From: DAOTUB01 sp034437455
GTDB lineage: Bacteria; Chloroflexota; Anaerolineae; B4-G1
Direction: 5' to 3'
DNA length: 36,310 bases
Assembly (NCBI GenBank): GCA_034437455.1
Contig: DAOTUB010000152.1
Coordinates: 1 to 36,310, forward strand
Shown: positions 1 to 7,515 of the stretch, piece by piece
Numbering within the stretch: position 1 is the first letter of the stretch
Layout of the letters: each line of letters begins with the position of its first letter
Made by a program: the position numbers and the translations under genes
The notes under the pieces: generated by a model
What the model was told of the DNA's origin: nothing
Databases searched by the model: none
What the model saw: the letters and a program-made list of their open reading frames with translations, nothing else

Positions 1-1138
1 TATACCAAACGCACGCTGAAATTTCCAATTTGCCCTAATCGCTAAAAAGGGGTATGCTCTGGTTCACAACACGGAGGTGAACCTATGGGCAAGAAACTGC
101 CTCCCTTGACATTGTCCGGCGGTGAGATCAAAGAACTTGAGACAGAGTACAAACAGGAACGTGATCGGCGAATAGCAGAACGCATTCTTTGTATCAATTT
201 GTATGCCCAAGCGTATGAATTGAAAGAGATCAAACGCATCCTGTTAGTAGGAATCAGAACGCTCAAGAAATGGATCAAGCACTATATCGTACAAGGGATA
301 GATGGACTGCGTCAATGGGACTACAAAGGGCAAGACTGCAATCTGAGTGACGAACAATGGACAGCAGTAGAGGAAGAACTAGAACGCAACCCCTATCGGT
401 ATGCTAAACAAGTCGTGACGTTTGTTAAGGAACGGTTCGGCATTGAGTACAGCGAACGTGGCATGCAAGCTCTGCTGCGGCGCAAAGGGTATCGTCATAT
501 CAAGGTGCGCTTGATACCAGGCCAAGTTGACGAAGACAAACGAAAAGAACAACAGGAATTCGTCGAAAAGTACTTCAAACTCAAAGCCGAACTAGGTCCC
601 CAAGACTGCATTTATCACGTTGATGCCGTCTATCCCACCCACAATGTGAAAATCAGCTATGTGTGGACGAAGAAAGGACAGCGGCGACGGATGCACAGTA
701 ACAGTGGACGCAAACGCTACAACATTCTAGGCGCTTATTGTCCACTGGATCGAGAATACATTGACGTTCGTGGTATCGACAACGTGAACGGCGAGACCCT
801 GCAAAGACTGATTGACGAAATTCGGACGCGCCATCCCGATGCGGAATGCATCATCCTCATTCTGGATAATGCCCGCTACAACCACGCCAAAATCGTACGG
901 GAACACATTGAGGACACCAACGTGGCGCTCGAGTTTCTGCCGTCCTACTCACCTAACCTCAACTTGATTGAACGGCTATGGCGGTTTCTCAAAGGAGAGG
1001 TGATGACGATCTACCACGAGTCTTTTGACAAGTTTGTGGATGAAATTGATAAGGTGCTGGATCATCTGGACGAGTATGCGGACGAACTGGCAAGTCTGAT
1101 GGTCGAGAAATTTGAAATTTTACCGTGCGTTTAGTATA
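1..1138 (+). mobile_element. IS630-family insertion sequence, complete
   Basis: The left end reads TATACCAAACGCACGCTGAA. The reverse complement of the right end starts TATACTAAACGCACGGTAAA, giving a near-perfect terminal inverted repeat of about 25 bp. TA dinucleotides at 1-2 and 1137-1138 fit the TA target duplication of the IS630/Tc1-mariner group. A single intact transposase gene fills the element, and its TAG stop lies inside the right repeat. The left end coincides with window position 1, so the sequence beyond it is not visible and the element may mark a contig edge. Confidence 0.9.
85..1134 (+). CDS. IS630-family DDE transposase
   Basis: 349-residue transposase that would cut and join the ends of the surrounding IS. 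The N-terminal ~130 residues are helical and carry a helix-turn-helix type DNA-binding region (around VGIRTLKKWIKH, 55-66). The C-terminal half is a DDE catalytic domain: D180 in HVDAVYPT, D261 in ILDNARYNHAK, and E296 in the diagnostic SPNLNLIERLWRFLK block of IS630 transposases. The start is supported by GGAGGT six bases before ATG. The length is normal for the family and the frame is unbroken, so it is probably functional. The stop codon falls inside the right terminal repeat. Confidence 0.95.
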   Translation: MGKKLPPLTLSGGEIKELETEYKQERDRRIAERILCINLYAQAYELKEIKRILLVGIRTLKKWIKHYIVQGIDGLRQWDYKGQDCNLSDEQWTAVEEELERNPYRYAKQVVTFVKERFGIEYSERGMQALLRRKGYRHIKVRLIPGQVDEDKRKEQQEFVEKYFKLKAELGPQDCIYHVDAVYPTHNVKISYVWTKKGQRRRMHSNSGRKRYNILGAYCPLDREYIDVRGIDNVNGETLQRLIDEIRTRHPDAECIILILDNARYNHAKIVREHIEDTNVALEFLPSYSPNLNLIERLWRFLKGEVMTIYHESFDKFVDEIDKVLDHLDEYADELASLMVEKFEILPCV

Positions 1139-1179
1139 CTTTGGCAAACCATGTAGCTGGACTATCGCCCGGTCACTGG

Positions 1180-2355
1180 TTAGATAAGCCCGAGTTCCAC
1201 ACCAACCTCTTCGATCGCATCCAGAGCCCTCTCGATCTCTGTGGAAGAATGTGCTGCCGAAGGTTGAGCTCTGAGCCTTGCTTCCCCTTTCGGAACTATA
1301 GGATAGCCCAAGCCTGGAATATACACCCCCTTCTCGAACAGACGAGAACTCATCTTACTCGCCGCCGAAGCCTCACCTACAAGAATTGGAGTGATAGGAC
1401 TTTCGCCTCCAAGTAACTGGAAGCCCATTTGTTCCAGGCCCTCTCGTAGTTGGCCCGTGTTCTCCCAAAGCTTCTCCACCAACCCGGGCTCTTCTTGATA
1501 AACCTGAAGAGCGGCCAGAGCACACGTCGTTGTAACTGAATTCATGGCGCTTGTGAATATGAAGAATCTAGCATGGTCAAACAAGAAGTCGATGAGAGCT
1601 TTTGATCCCACGACATAACCGCCACCTGCAGCGCCGAAAGCCTTTGAGAACGTGCCTGTCTGAATATCGACTTGGTCCATTACTCCGTAGCGTTCTGCAG
1701 TTCCCCTTCCGGTAGGTCCGATTACACCGGCTGCGTGAGCCTCATCTATAGTGACTATCGCTGAGTATTTCTCTGCTAGGTTAATGACGTCTGAAAGGGG
1801 AACAGTATCACCCTCCATACTAAATACGCCATCGCTGATTATCATACGAAGTCGTGCATCCTGCGAGTCCTGTAGAAGCTTCTCCAAACTCGCTAGATCC
1901 GTATGAGGGTAAACTTTCGTCTCGGCCCTAGCCAACCGACAAGCGTCAATGATGCTCGCGTGATTGTACTGATCACTCAAGACTACATCGTCTAGACCCA
2001 TAAGGGTCTGGAGAAGTCCAATATTCGCGGCCGTGCAAGAGTTGAACAGGATCGCTGCCTCGCATTCGGCGAACTCGGCTATCGCCTCAGCAAGTTTGGT
2101 ATGTACCGGAGTAGTGCATAGAACTGGATTCATAGCCGTCCCAGCGCCCAAGTTTTCCAGTGTCTTTTTCGCTTGCTCAATGACCTTGGGATGATCAGCA
2201 AGTCCAAGGTAGTTGTTAGAACCCAACATTATCACCGATTGTCCATCCATCTGCACTTTACCAGACTGTGCACTCTCAAGGGTGAGCAAATGCTGAGACG
2301 AGATTTTGTTCACCGACTGCTTGACTTCTGGCAAACTTGAGATTAAACTAACCAT
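1180..2355 (-). CDS. Alpha-oxoamine synthase family PLP enzyme, Kbl-like (glycine C-acetyltransferase / 2-amino-3-ketobutyrate CoA ligase type)
   Basis: 391 residues, full length for the family that condenses an amino acid with an acyl-CoA (Kbl, BioF, ALA synthase, serine palmitoyltransferase). Visible motifs: GSNNYLGL (45-52), DGVFSMEGD (175-183), DEAHAAGVIG (204-213) with the cofactor-contacting Asp and His, and the PLP lysine K238 in TGTFSKAFG. The C-terminal block (GVYIPGLGYPIVPKGEARLR, then SAAH) is closest to Kbl. The GTFSK lysine motif is instead more like serine palmitoyltransferase-type members, since Kbl usually has TLGK. The substrate is therefore uncertain. AAGGAG precedes the ATG at good spacing. 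It is the last gene of a GntR-SDR-synthase operon, 62 bp after the SDR, and ends 42 bp before the IS630 end. No threonine dehydrogenase of the usual kind is adjacent; the SDR may take that role or reduce the product. Confidence 0.85.
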   Translation of the reverse strand: MVSLISSLPEVKQSVNKISSQHLLTLESAQSGKVQMDGQSVIMLGSNNYLGLADHPKVIEQAKKTLENLGAGTAMNPVLCTTPVHTKLAEAIAEFAECEAAILFNSCTAANIGLLQTLMGLDDVVLSDQYNHASIIDACRLARAETKVYPHTDLASLEKLLQDSQDARLRMIISDGVFSMEGDTVPLSDVINLAEKYSAIVTIDEAHAAGVIGPTGRGTAERYGVMDQVDIQTGTFSKAFGAAGGGYVVGSKALIDFLFDHARFFIFTSAMNSVTTTCALAALQVYQEEPGLVEKLWENTGQLREGLEQMGFQLLGGESPITPILVGEASAASKMSSRLFEKGVYIPGLGYPIVPKGEARLRAQPSAAHSSTEIERALDAIEEVGVELGLI

Positions 2356-2417
2356 TCATCACTCCTTCTGACTAGTTCCAGCTGTCGTTGCTAACAGAGA
2401 TCACTGAGACAGGGGTT

Positions 2418-3197
2418 CTAGATCATCAACTCCCCGCCGTTGATGTCTACGGTAGCCCCGGTAATGAAGGAAGCTTCTTCAGATGCAAGAAATGCCACCA
2501 GATTAGCTTCGTCTTCTGGTGTTCCAAGCCGCCTAAGAGGGATTTGTTCCGCCTCTGCTGCAATTCGCTCTGCGCTTGCATGTTCGTACAACATGTCGGT
2601 CTCGATTGTACCTGGAGCCACGGCGTTGATGTTTATGTTAGAGGAAGCTGCCTCACGCGCAGCATGACGTGTTAACCCCAAGACACCTGCTTTCGATGCA
2701 GTGTAGTGAGCGCCAGCAAAGGTGCTAACACTACGCCCTGCTGAGGACGAGATGTTCACGATCTTCCCACCTCCCTGCTTCTTCATATGGGGCAAGACTG
2801 CTTTCATACAATAGAAGACACCATTCAGATTGACTTCGATCATTCTGGACCATTTATCTTCGCTTATCGTCTCAAGTGGAGAGGTTGTATCTGCAATCCC
2901 GGCGTTATTAACCAATATGTCCACACGACCGAAATGGGATATTGTCTTTCTGACGATTCGATTGACATCCTCACTCTCTGAGATGTCTCCCGGCACATCG
3001 ATCGCTTCAGCACCAAACTTACGTACTTCCTCAGCAACCGCCTTCGCAGTCTGCGCGTCTATATCATTCACCACGACCTTCGCCCCTTCCCGGGCAAACA
3101 AAAGTGCCACAGCACGTCCCATTCCTCGGCCTGCCCCAGTTACAATTGCCACCTGGTCGTTGAACCTGCCTGCACGGTTGCCACCTGACTCATTCAT
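2418..3197 (-). CDS. Short-chain dehydrogenase/reductase (FabG-like SDR)
   Basis: 259-residue classical SDR. The Rossmann glycine motif TGAGRGMG is at 20-27 and NNAG at 97-100. The catalytic residues are N123, S152, Y165 and K169 (YTASK), and the C-terminal substrate-loop start is PGTIETDM. These residues are all intact, so an active NAD(P)H-dependent oxidoreductase is expected. D45-I-D47 after the second strand suggests an acidic residue near the adenosine ribose, which favours NAD(H) (inference). Start: ATG after AAGGGGAG. Placed between the GntR regulator and the Kbl-like synthase, it probably oxidises the synthase's amino-acid substrate or reduces its amino-ketone product. FabG proper is unlikely because no fatty-acid genes are nearby. 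Confidence 0.88.
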   Translation of the reverse strand: MNESGGNRAGRFNDQVAIVTGAGRGMGRAVALLFAREGAKVVVNDIDAQTAKAVAEEVRKFGAEAIDVPGDISESEDVNRIVRKTISHFGRVDILVNNAGIADTTSPLETISEDKWSRMIEVNLNGVFYCMKAVLPHMKKQGGGKIVNISSSAGRSVSTFAGAHYTASKAGVLGLTRHAAREAASSNININAVAPGTIETDMLYEHASAERIAAEAEQIPLRRLGTPEDEANLVAFLASEEASFITGATVDINGGELMI

Positions 3198-3318
3198 AAT
3201 TCTCCCCTTTACCTCAACACGCGGTATGTCGAGAACATTTCAACTGGATATCCTTCCGTTTGTAAGATCTCACACAATATAGTCTTTGATGCTGCTCCAA
3301 TTCCACAAACCTAAGCAG

Positions 3319-3999
3319 TCATCTGCCTGCACGGCTTCCAATTGCAATCTGTACCTGTTCCGAGCTCAGCGAGGCGAGAAGTCGTTCTTGATGTCCCTCG
3401 ATATGCCGTCTCATTGCAGACCTAGCCCGCTTCGGCTCTCCGGTGGATATCACATCGAGCAGCTTCAGATGTTCTCCAACGACGAAATCTACGTCTTTGA
3501 CGGTCTCATCATGGAACATCACACGTGCTTCTTCCTTCAGTAACTTCTCAATAGCAGCGGCTAACCGCTTGTTGCCAGACGCGTAAGCGATGGAAAGGTG
3601 AAAATGGGCATTGTAATCGTATACCTGCCCAGCCAGCTGCTGTTCGCTAGCGGTGCGCTGTACTTCCTCTGAGCAACAGCGTAGCTTATCAATCGCATCT
3701 TGTGACATTCTCTCAGCAGCCAGAGCTGCTGCTTCGGATTCAAGTAGTAAGCGCATATGGGAGACTTCATGGATGTCCGCCACTGTCACCGGTACAACGA
3801 CATAGCCTGTCCGTGGAATCACTCTCAAGAAACCTTCTTCGGTCAGCACTTTAAGGCTTTCCCGGACCGGCGTTCGACTGGTACCAAGTCTCTTCGCTAA
3901 GCGCCCCTCGGCTATGATGTCTCCCGGTCGCAGACGCCACGTGATCAGTTCATCCAACAGAAGATCGTAAACTTCCTTCGCTAACGTTTGATCTTCCAC
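3319..3999 (-). CDS. GntR-family transcriptional regulator, FCD subfamily
   Basis: 226 residues. The N-terminal winged helix-turn-helix spans about 8-70 (LAKRLGTSRTPVRESLKVL is the typical recognition region). The C-terminal FCD ligand domain spans about 75-210; D128, H132/H134, H177 and H199 are candidate metal/ligand contacts of FCD domains. It starts with GTG and only a weak purine stretch upstream. As first gene of a three-gene minus-strand operon with an SDR and an alpha-oxoamine synthase, it most likely represses its own operon and responds to the pathway substrate, as is common for FCD regulators of small-molecule catabolism. A palindromic site overlapping its promoter supports autoregulation. 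Confidence 0.92.
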   Translation of the reverse strand: MEDQTLAKEVYDLLLDELITWRLRPGDIIAEGRLAKRLGTSRTPVRESLKVLTEEGFLRVIPRTGYVVVPVTVADIHEVSHMRLLLESEAAALAAERMSQDAIDKLRCCSEEVQRTASEQQLAGQVYDYNAHFHLSIAYASGNKRLAAAIEKLLKEEARVMFHDETVKDVDFVVGEHLKLLDVISTGEPKRARSAMRRHIEGHQERLLASLSSEQVQIAIGSRAGR

Positions 4000-4112
4000 A
4001 GTATTCTCAAATAAAAAATCAGTCCCGACGAATTAGGAAATTTCTCAGCGGTGCCTATCTTTTTGTATCTCCTTCATTGGACGACAAGCGTAGTTGGTTG
4101 TAGTGTTCTAGG

Positions 4113-4154
4113 TAGTATACTATGTAGTATACAACAAAACATAGAGATTGTCAA
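4113..4154 (-). promoter_or_regulatory. Promoter and candidate GntR operator of the GntR-SDR-synthase operon
   Basis: On the minus strand, TTGACA (4154-4149) is separated by exactly 17 bp from TATACT (4131-4126). The -10 and predicted start region are covered by a repeated motif: GTAGTATAC occurs at 4112-4120 and again at 4124-4132, 12 bp apart. The first copy lies in the perfect 10-bp palindrome TAGTATACTA (4113-4122). GntR/FCD operators are typically short AT-rich palindromes of this kind. The arrangement predicts autorepression. The leader to the GTG start is about 120 nt. Confidence 0.75.
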
Positions 4155-4184
4155 GCTCTCTGGTGTGGTTGTCAGTTAAAGTTC

Positions 4185-4239
4185 AAAAGTGAACCATTTA
4201 AGGCTGAAAGGTGAACCGTTTCTGGTTGAAAAGTGAACC
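4185..4239 (+). repeat. 22-bp-periodic iterons at the left IS end, mirrored at the right end
   Basis: AAAAGTGAACC starts at 4185 and 4229, and AAAGGTGAACC at 4207: three copies with an exact 22-bp step. At the right end two inverted copies occur (5528-5538 and 5552-5561), about 23 bp apart. Two helical turns per step would put the sites on one face of the DNA. Multiple subterminal binding sites of this type are characteristic of IS21-like elements. Confidence 0.85.
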
Positions 4240-4289
4240 GGTCATGATAGAGTTCTCCCAAGCTAATCCTAGATCCCAGGAGGAAGAAA

Positions 4290-5540
4290 ATGGTTCAGTT
4301 ACACAAACGGTTCACTGACGAACAGGTTCAAGTGCTATTCCGTGGATACTGTCAAGGCGTACTGGCAAGAACCGAGGTGCAAGAGATGCTGGGTATCGGC
4401 AAGACTCGGTTCTTTGCCCTGCTCAAGGAGTATCGCCAAGACTCGGAAGCCTTCTCCATCGCATACGAGAGGCATACACCAGGTCGGTTGCCTACGGACG
4501 TGGAGGCCGAGATCGAGAGAGAATTGCTGCGCGAGAAGCAGATCGTCGAGGACAAACGCTTGCCCATCTCCGGCTACAACTACTCGGCGCTGCGAGACCG
4601 TCTCAAGAAGAAAGGCATCAAGGTATCTGTGACCACGATCATCGAGCGTGCCAAACGCCTGGACTGCTACAAGCCTCGCAAGAAGCGCAAGGTCCACGAC
4701 CGCGAGGTATTGACGGCCTCGATTGGCGCCCTGATCCAACATGACTCTTCCTTGCATCTATGGTCTCCCTTTGCTCAAGAGAAGTGGGTCTTGATCACGT
4801 CCATTGATGACTTTAGTCGCAAGATCCTGTTCGCAGAATTCGCTTCCAAGGACACGACCTGGGCCCATATCCAGGCCGCCCAAGTCCTCATGCAATCTTG
4901 TGGCCTCCCTTTGCGCTATTATGTGGACTCTTTGCGGGTCTTCCGCTTCGTCCAGGGCAGAGACAGCGTCTGGCGCAAGCACGTGCTACAAACCGATGAT
5001 GTCGATACTCAGTGGCGCAAGATGATGCGCGTCTTGGGTGTCGATGTGACCTATGCCCTTTCTCCACAGGCGAAAGGAAAGGTTGAGCGTCCCTATCGTT
5101 GGTTACAAGACCGTATCGTCCGAACGTGCGCTTTGGAGAATCTCTCAGCCCGGCATGAAGTTCGCTCTGTGCTCAAAGAGGAAGTGAACCGTTACAACTA
5201 TCACCAGGTTCACTCCACTACCAAAGAGATCCCTGGTATTCGCTTCAAAAAGGCCCAGCAAGCTGGCAATACTCTCTTTCGTCCTTTCTCTATGCCCGAC
5301 CCGTACACCTCTCCAAAAGATGTTTTCTGCCTACGTGAGACCCGGATAGTCAATGGCTATCGACGCATTTCACTCTTCAACCATACCATCCAAGTCCCCA
5401 ATGTAGAACTCTACGAAGAAGTCGAAATCCACTTGGTTCCAGACACAGAGAAGCAAGTCATGCAGATCCGTATCTGGTGGGCTGACAAGATGGTTCACTC
5501 CGTCTCGCTCCCTTTGCAAGAATTCAAGGTTCACCTTTGA
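4290..5540 (+). CDS. rve-superfamily DDE transposase (IS21/IS481-like), no IstB partner
   Basis: 416 residues. The N-terminal part holds a helix-turn-helix (about 11-48, VQEMLGIGKTRFFALLKEY). A second basic DNA-binding region spans about 85-137 (KPRKKRKVHDRE). The RNase H-fold catalytic core has D152 (QHDSSLHLW), D213 (YYVDSLRVF) and E266 (SPQAKGKVERPYRWLQ). The last ~90 residues resemble the beta-barrel that follows the core in Mu/IstA-type transposases. AGGAGG stands six bases before ATG. IS21 elements normally also carry an istB ATPase gene, and none is present here, so this is either a one-gene relative or an IS481-type element. The frame is unbroken. Confidence 0.9.
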   Translation: MVQLHKRFTDEQVQVLFRGYCQGVLARTEVQEMLGIGKTRFFALLKEYRQDSEAFSIAYERHTPGRLPTDVEAEIERELLREKQIVEDKRLPISGYNYSALRDRLKKKGIKVSVTTIIERAKRLDCYKPRKKRKVHDREVLTASIGALIQHDSSLHLWSPFAQEKWVLITSIDDFSRKILFAEFASKDTTWAHIQAAQVLMQSCGLPLRYYVDSLRVFRFVQGRDSVWRKHVLQTDDVDTQWRKMMRVLGVDVTYALSPQAKGKVERPYRWLQDRIVRTCALENLSARHEVRSVLKEEVNRYNYHQVHSTTKEIPGIRFKKAQQAGNTLFRPFSMPDPYTSPKDVFCLRETRIVNGYRRISLFNHTIQVPNVELYEEVEIHLVPDTEKQVMQIRIWWADKMVHSVSLPLQEFKVHL

Positions 5541-5577
5541 TCTTTAAAGGAGTTCACTTTTCAACTTTGCCTAACAC

Positions 5578-6066
5578 GTCGAATCCACCGCCTGCCCCAG
5601 CCTGACCCGGGGCATCTACGCCTACGACTGGGGCGACACGGCCAAGACCGGCCCCGTGGCGATGATGCACACCGTGGGCCACGGGTTCATCCCCGCTCCC
5701 GTCCACGCAGGAGGCTTGCGCTACCACGGCATGGCGCCCATCATCTGCCGCTTGCTGGAGGATGGGTTCGTGGAAGCCCGCGCCTACCATCAAAACACGG
5801 TCTTTGACGCGGCGCAGAGCTTTGCCAAGTCGGAAGGCTTTATCGTGGCACCAGAGACGGCCCACGCTGTCAAAGCCGTCTACGAAGAAGCCATGGCCTG
5901 CAAAGAGTCGGGCGAGTCGAAGGTCATCCTCTTCAACAACAGCGGCCACGGTCACTTTGACCTGGCGGCCTACGACGCCTACCATCGAGAGGAACTCCCG
6001 GACTATGAATTGGAGGAGGAAAAGATTCAAAAGGCGCTGAAAGAACTGCCCCAGGTTCCGGGCTAG
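5578..6066 (+). pseudogene. trpB: 3' fragment of trpB2-type tryptophan synthase beta chain, truncated by IS
   Basis: Directly after the IS right end an open frame without its own start encodes the last ~162 residues of a TrpB2-like PLP enzyme (full length usually 430-450). Recognisable blocks: ACPSLTRGIYAYDWGDTA, GHGFIPAPVHAGGLRYHGMA, and a C-terminal part with VFDAAQSFAKSEGFIVAPET. The N-terminal two thirds, including the PLP lysine region, are absent; the sequence left of the IS is an unrelated promoter region. No target duplication is seen, so the 5' part was probably deleted or moved. An internal GTG at 5656 could only start a remnant of 136 residues. I infer it is non-functional. Confidence 0.85.
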
Positions 6067-6101
6067 GCGAGTAGACGAGTACAACAGGCCATAAGGAAAC
6101 G

Positions 6102-6134
6102 AGTAGACAAGGGGGAACGTCCCTCTTGTCTACT
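6102..6134. terminator. Hairpin between convergent trpB2 remnant and PLC-like gene
   Basis: GTAGACAAG at 6103-6111 pairs with CTTGTCTAC at 6125-6133. The stem is extended inward by GGGA/TCCC-type pairs, leaving a loop of about 3 nt. There is no T-run on either side, so it may terminate weakly or protect 3' ends. The stop codon of the minus-strand PLC-like gene (6130-6132) lies inside the 3' arm. A partial copy of the arm (GAGTAGACGAGT) occurs just upstream near 6069. Confidence 0.55.
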
Positions 6135-6924
6135 TGCGTATTGACCTATTCATCTCCATTCGCGGTGTGTGCAATGACAGCCATAAACGCGGCACCATTT
6201 CCAGGGATCGTCTTACTCCGGCCTGAATACGCGGCTCGACGCCTCCCAGGTCGTGGATCGCGGCCACGGCATCCTCCCAGTACACGTCGTGCTCGCGGCG
6301 CACTGCCTGTATCTCTGCGCCGGTTTTACCCGTGCGTTCGAGCATTTCAAAATATGACTCAGGCGTTCTGGCGTCCATGACGTGCTCTTTGATGATGGTC
6401 CACACCTTTTGAAGCACATCGCACGGTACGTGCGTCAGCAGGTTGGGTATGGAAGCGTTCTCCAATGCCAGGGCGATGGCGGGGAAATCCACGTACAACT
6501 CGCTACTCAAAACGTCAAACGCCGTCAAAAAAACTTCACCGGGCACGGGATAGTCGGCCAACGACTTCAGGCCCGTCGCGCGCAGGATGTCCCAACCAAA
6601 CCGCTTCCAATCCTCGTCCACTGCCAGATGACACAGGTACCCGGCGACAAATGCCCGCTCTGTACTAGTCAGCTCGCTCCACGGACCAAGCAACACATCA
6701 TCGAGTTGGCTCAAAAAGTTGGTGCAGCTTTTATTAAACGCATCCACGCCATCCTCTTCCAAACGCCCCACGAAATGCGTCACGCGCCGATCCACGTCAC
6801 TGAAGCCGTGCACGTCAACCAGCACACAGCCCAGCAAGAAAGCGCCATATTCCTTCTCGCCAAACTGTCGCAACCGGGCAAAGACGCGCTCGCCGACGAC
6901 CAGATGGGTGACCAATGGGGCCAT
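6130..6924 (-). CDS. Zinc-dependent phospholipase C-like (S1/P1-nuclease fold) protein
   Basis: 264 residues. The N-terminal ~120 residues match the pattern of the zinc-dependent phospholipase C family (Zn_dep_PLPC): MAPLVTHLVVGERV at the start, GAFLLGCVLVDVHGFSD, THF, and GYLCHLAVDEDW. H7, D37, H39, H50, H99 and D103 are plausible zinc ligands. No signal peptide is seen, so it is probably cytoplasmic, unlike secreted clostridial phospholipases; the substrate is unknown. The C-terminal half has no motif I recognise. ATG is preceded by GAGGAG at 9 bp. It lies 6 bp after the YacP-like gene, so the two are co-transcribed. Confidence 0.75.
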   Translation of the reverse strand: MAPLVTHLVVGERVFARLRQFGEKEYGAFLLGCVLVDVHGFSDVDRRVTHFVGRLEEDGVDAFNKSCTNFLSQLDDVLLGPWSELTSTERAFVAGYLCHLAVDEDWKRFGWDILRATGLKSLADYPVPGEVFLTAFDVLSSELYVDFPAIALALENASIPNLLTHVPCDVLQKVWTIIKEHVMDARTPESYFEMLERTGKTGAEIQAVRREHDVYWEDAVAAIHDLGGVEPRIQAGVRRSLEMVPRLWLSLHTPRMEMNRSIRK

Positions 6925-6930
6925 TTGTCG

Positions 6931-7395
6931 TTACTCCTCGTTCCCGGTTTCAAATACTTTCAACCACTCTTCGATCTCCTCCGCCGAGAGTTTCACATCC
7001 TGCCCGGCAGGGACTGACCGCGGCGCACTCAACCGGGCGGCGAATTCCTCCGATCGCGCCACCCGCGCTCCCCTGGCCCGCGCTACCGCGATGACTTCGC
7101 GGTCGGAAGTGACCACGATCAGCCCACGAGGATTGCGCGCCCGCCGGATGCGCGCACGCAAGATACCGTCGGCAGTGCCGCCGGCGGCGGCAAAAACAAC
7201 CTCCACGCCCCCTCCAGAAAGCTCGTGTGAGCGCCCACCTGGCAGGCCACGATCAAAGACCACCGTCACGCGCTTGCCTGTGCGGGCGCAGTAGGCTCGC
7301 AGGCGCGCCGTCAGTTTAGCCTCGTCGTCGGGATCGCCCAGGTCCAGGTCGGGGAGTCGTCCGATGAGATTGTGGCCGTCAATTAGAAGCGGCAT
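6931..7395 (-). CDS. YacP-like NYN domain protein (putative RNase)
   Basis: 154 residues from the ATG at 7395, where MPLLIDGHNLIG is the classic NYN/YacP start; an in-frame upstream start at 7434 would add 13 charged residues with no family support. Acidic residues expected in the PIN-like active site are visible: D6 in LIDGHN, D46 in VVFDRG, D75 in GGTADGILR, and TSDREV further on. YacP proteins (Rae1-like) are thought to be ribosome-associated or mRNA-cleaving endonucleases. It is first gene of a pair with the phospholipase C-like protein. Confidence 0.82.
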   Translation of the reverse strand: MPLLIDGHNLIGRLPDLDLGDPDDEAKLTARLRAYCARTGKRVTVVFDRGLPGGRSHELSGGGVEVVFAAAGGTADGILRARIRRARNPRGLIVVTSDREVIAVARARGARVARSEEFAARLSAPRSVPAGQDVKLSAEEIEEWLKVFETGNEE

Positions 7396-7515
7396 AGCGG
7401 CTCTGTCACGCTTCCTCGGAGGGTCGCTGCGCAACCTGTTTCTTTCGCCGATAGTAGCGACGTGATTTGCCCTGCCTGTCGCACATGCCCATCATGCACC
7501 ATCTGTGTTCATCTG

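Larger units (their letters stand above)
4170..5576 (+). mobile_element. Single-ORF rve-type insertion sequence (IS21/IS481-like), complete
   Basis: The left end TGTCAGTTAAAGTTCAAAAG (4170 onward) matches the reverse complement of the right end, TGTTAGGCAAAGTTGAAAAG, at 15 of 20 bases, and the match continues into GTGAAC. The element therefore has TGT...ACA ends and is 1407 bp long. Inside each end a transposase-site-like motif AAA(A/G)GTGAACC is repeated. One intact transposase gene fills the element. No target-site duplication is visible at the outer junctions (GTGGT on the left, CGTCG on the right), which suggests a deletion or rearrangement next to the insertion. Confidence 0.85.

Noticed and set aside
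1..5576. Composite transposon formed by the two ISs
   Set aside because: The elements belong to different families with unrelated ends, so they could not move the segment together in the usual way.
4160..5586. Target-site duplication for the rve-type IS
   Set aside because: The flanks GTGGT and CGTCG do not match; no duplication of 4-10 bp could be found.
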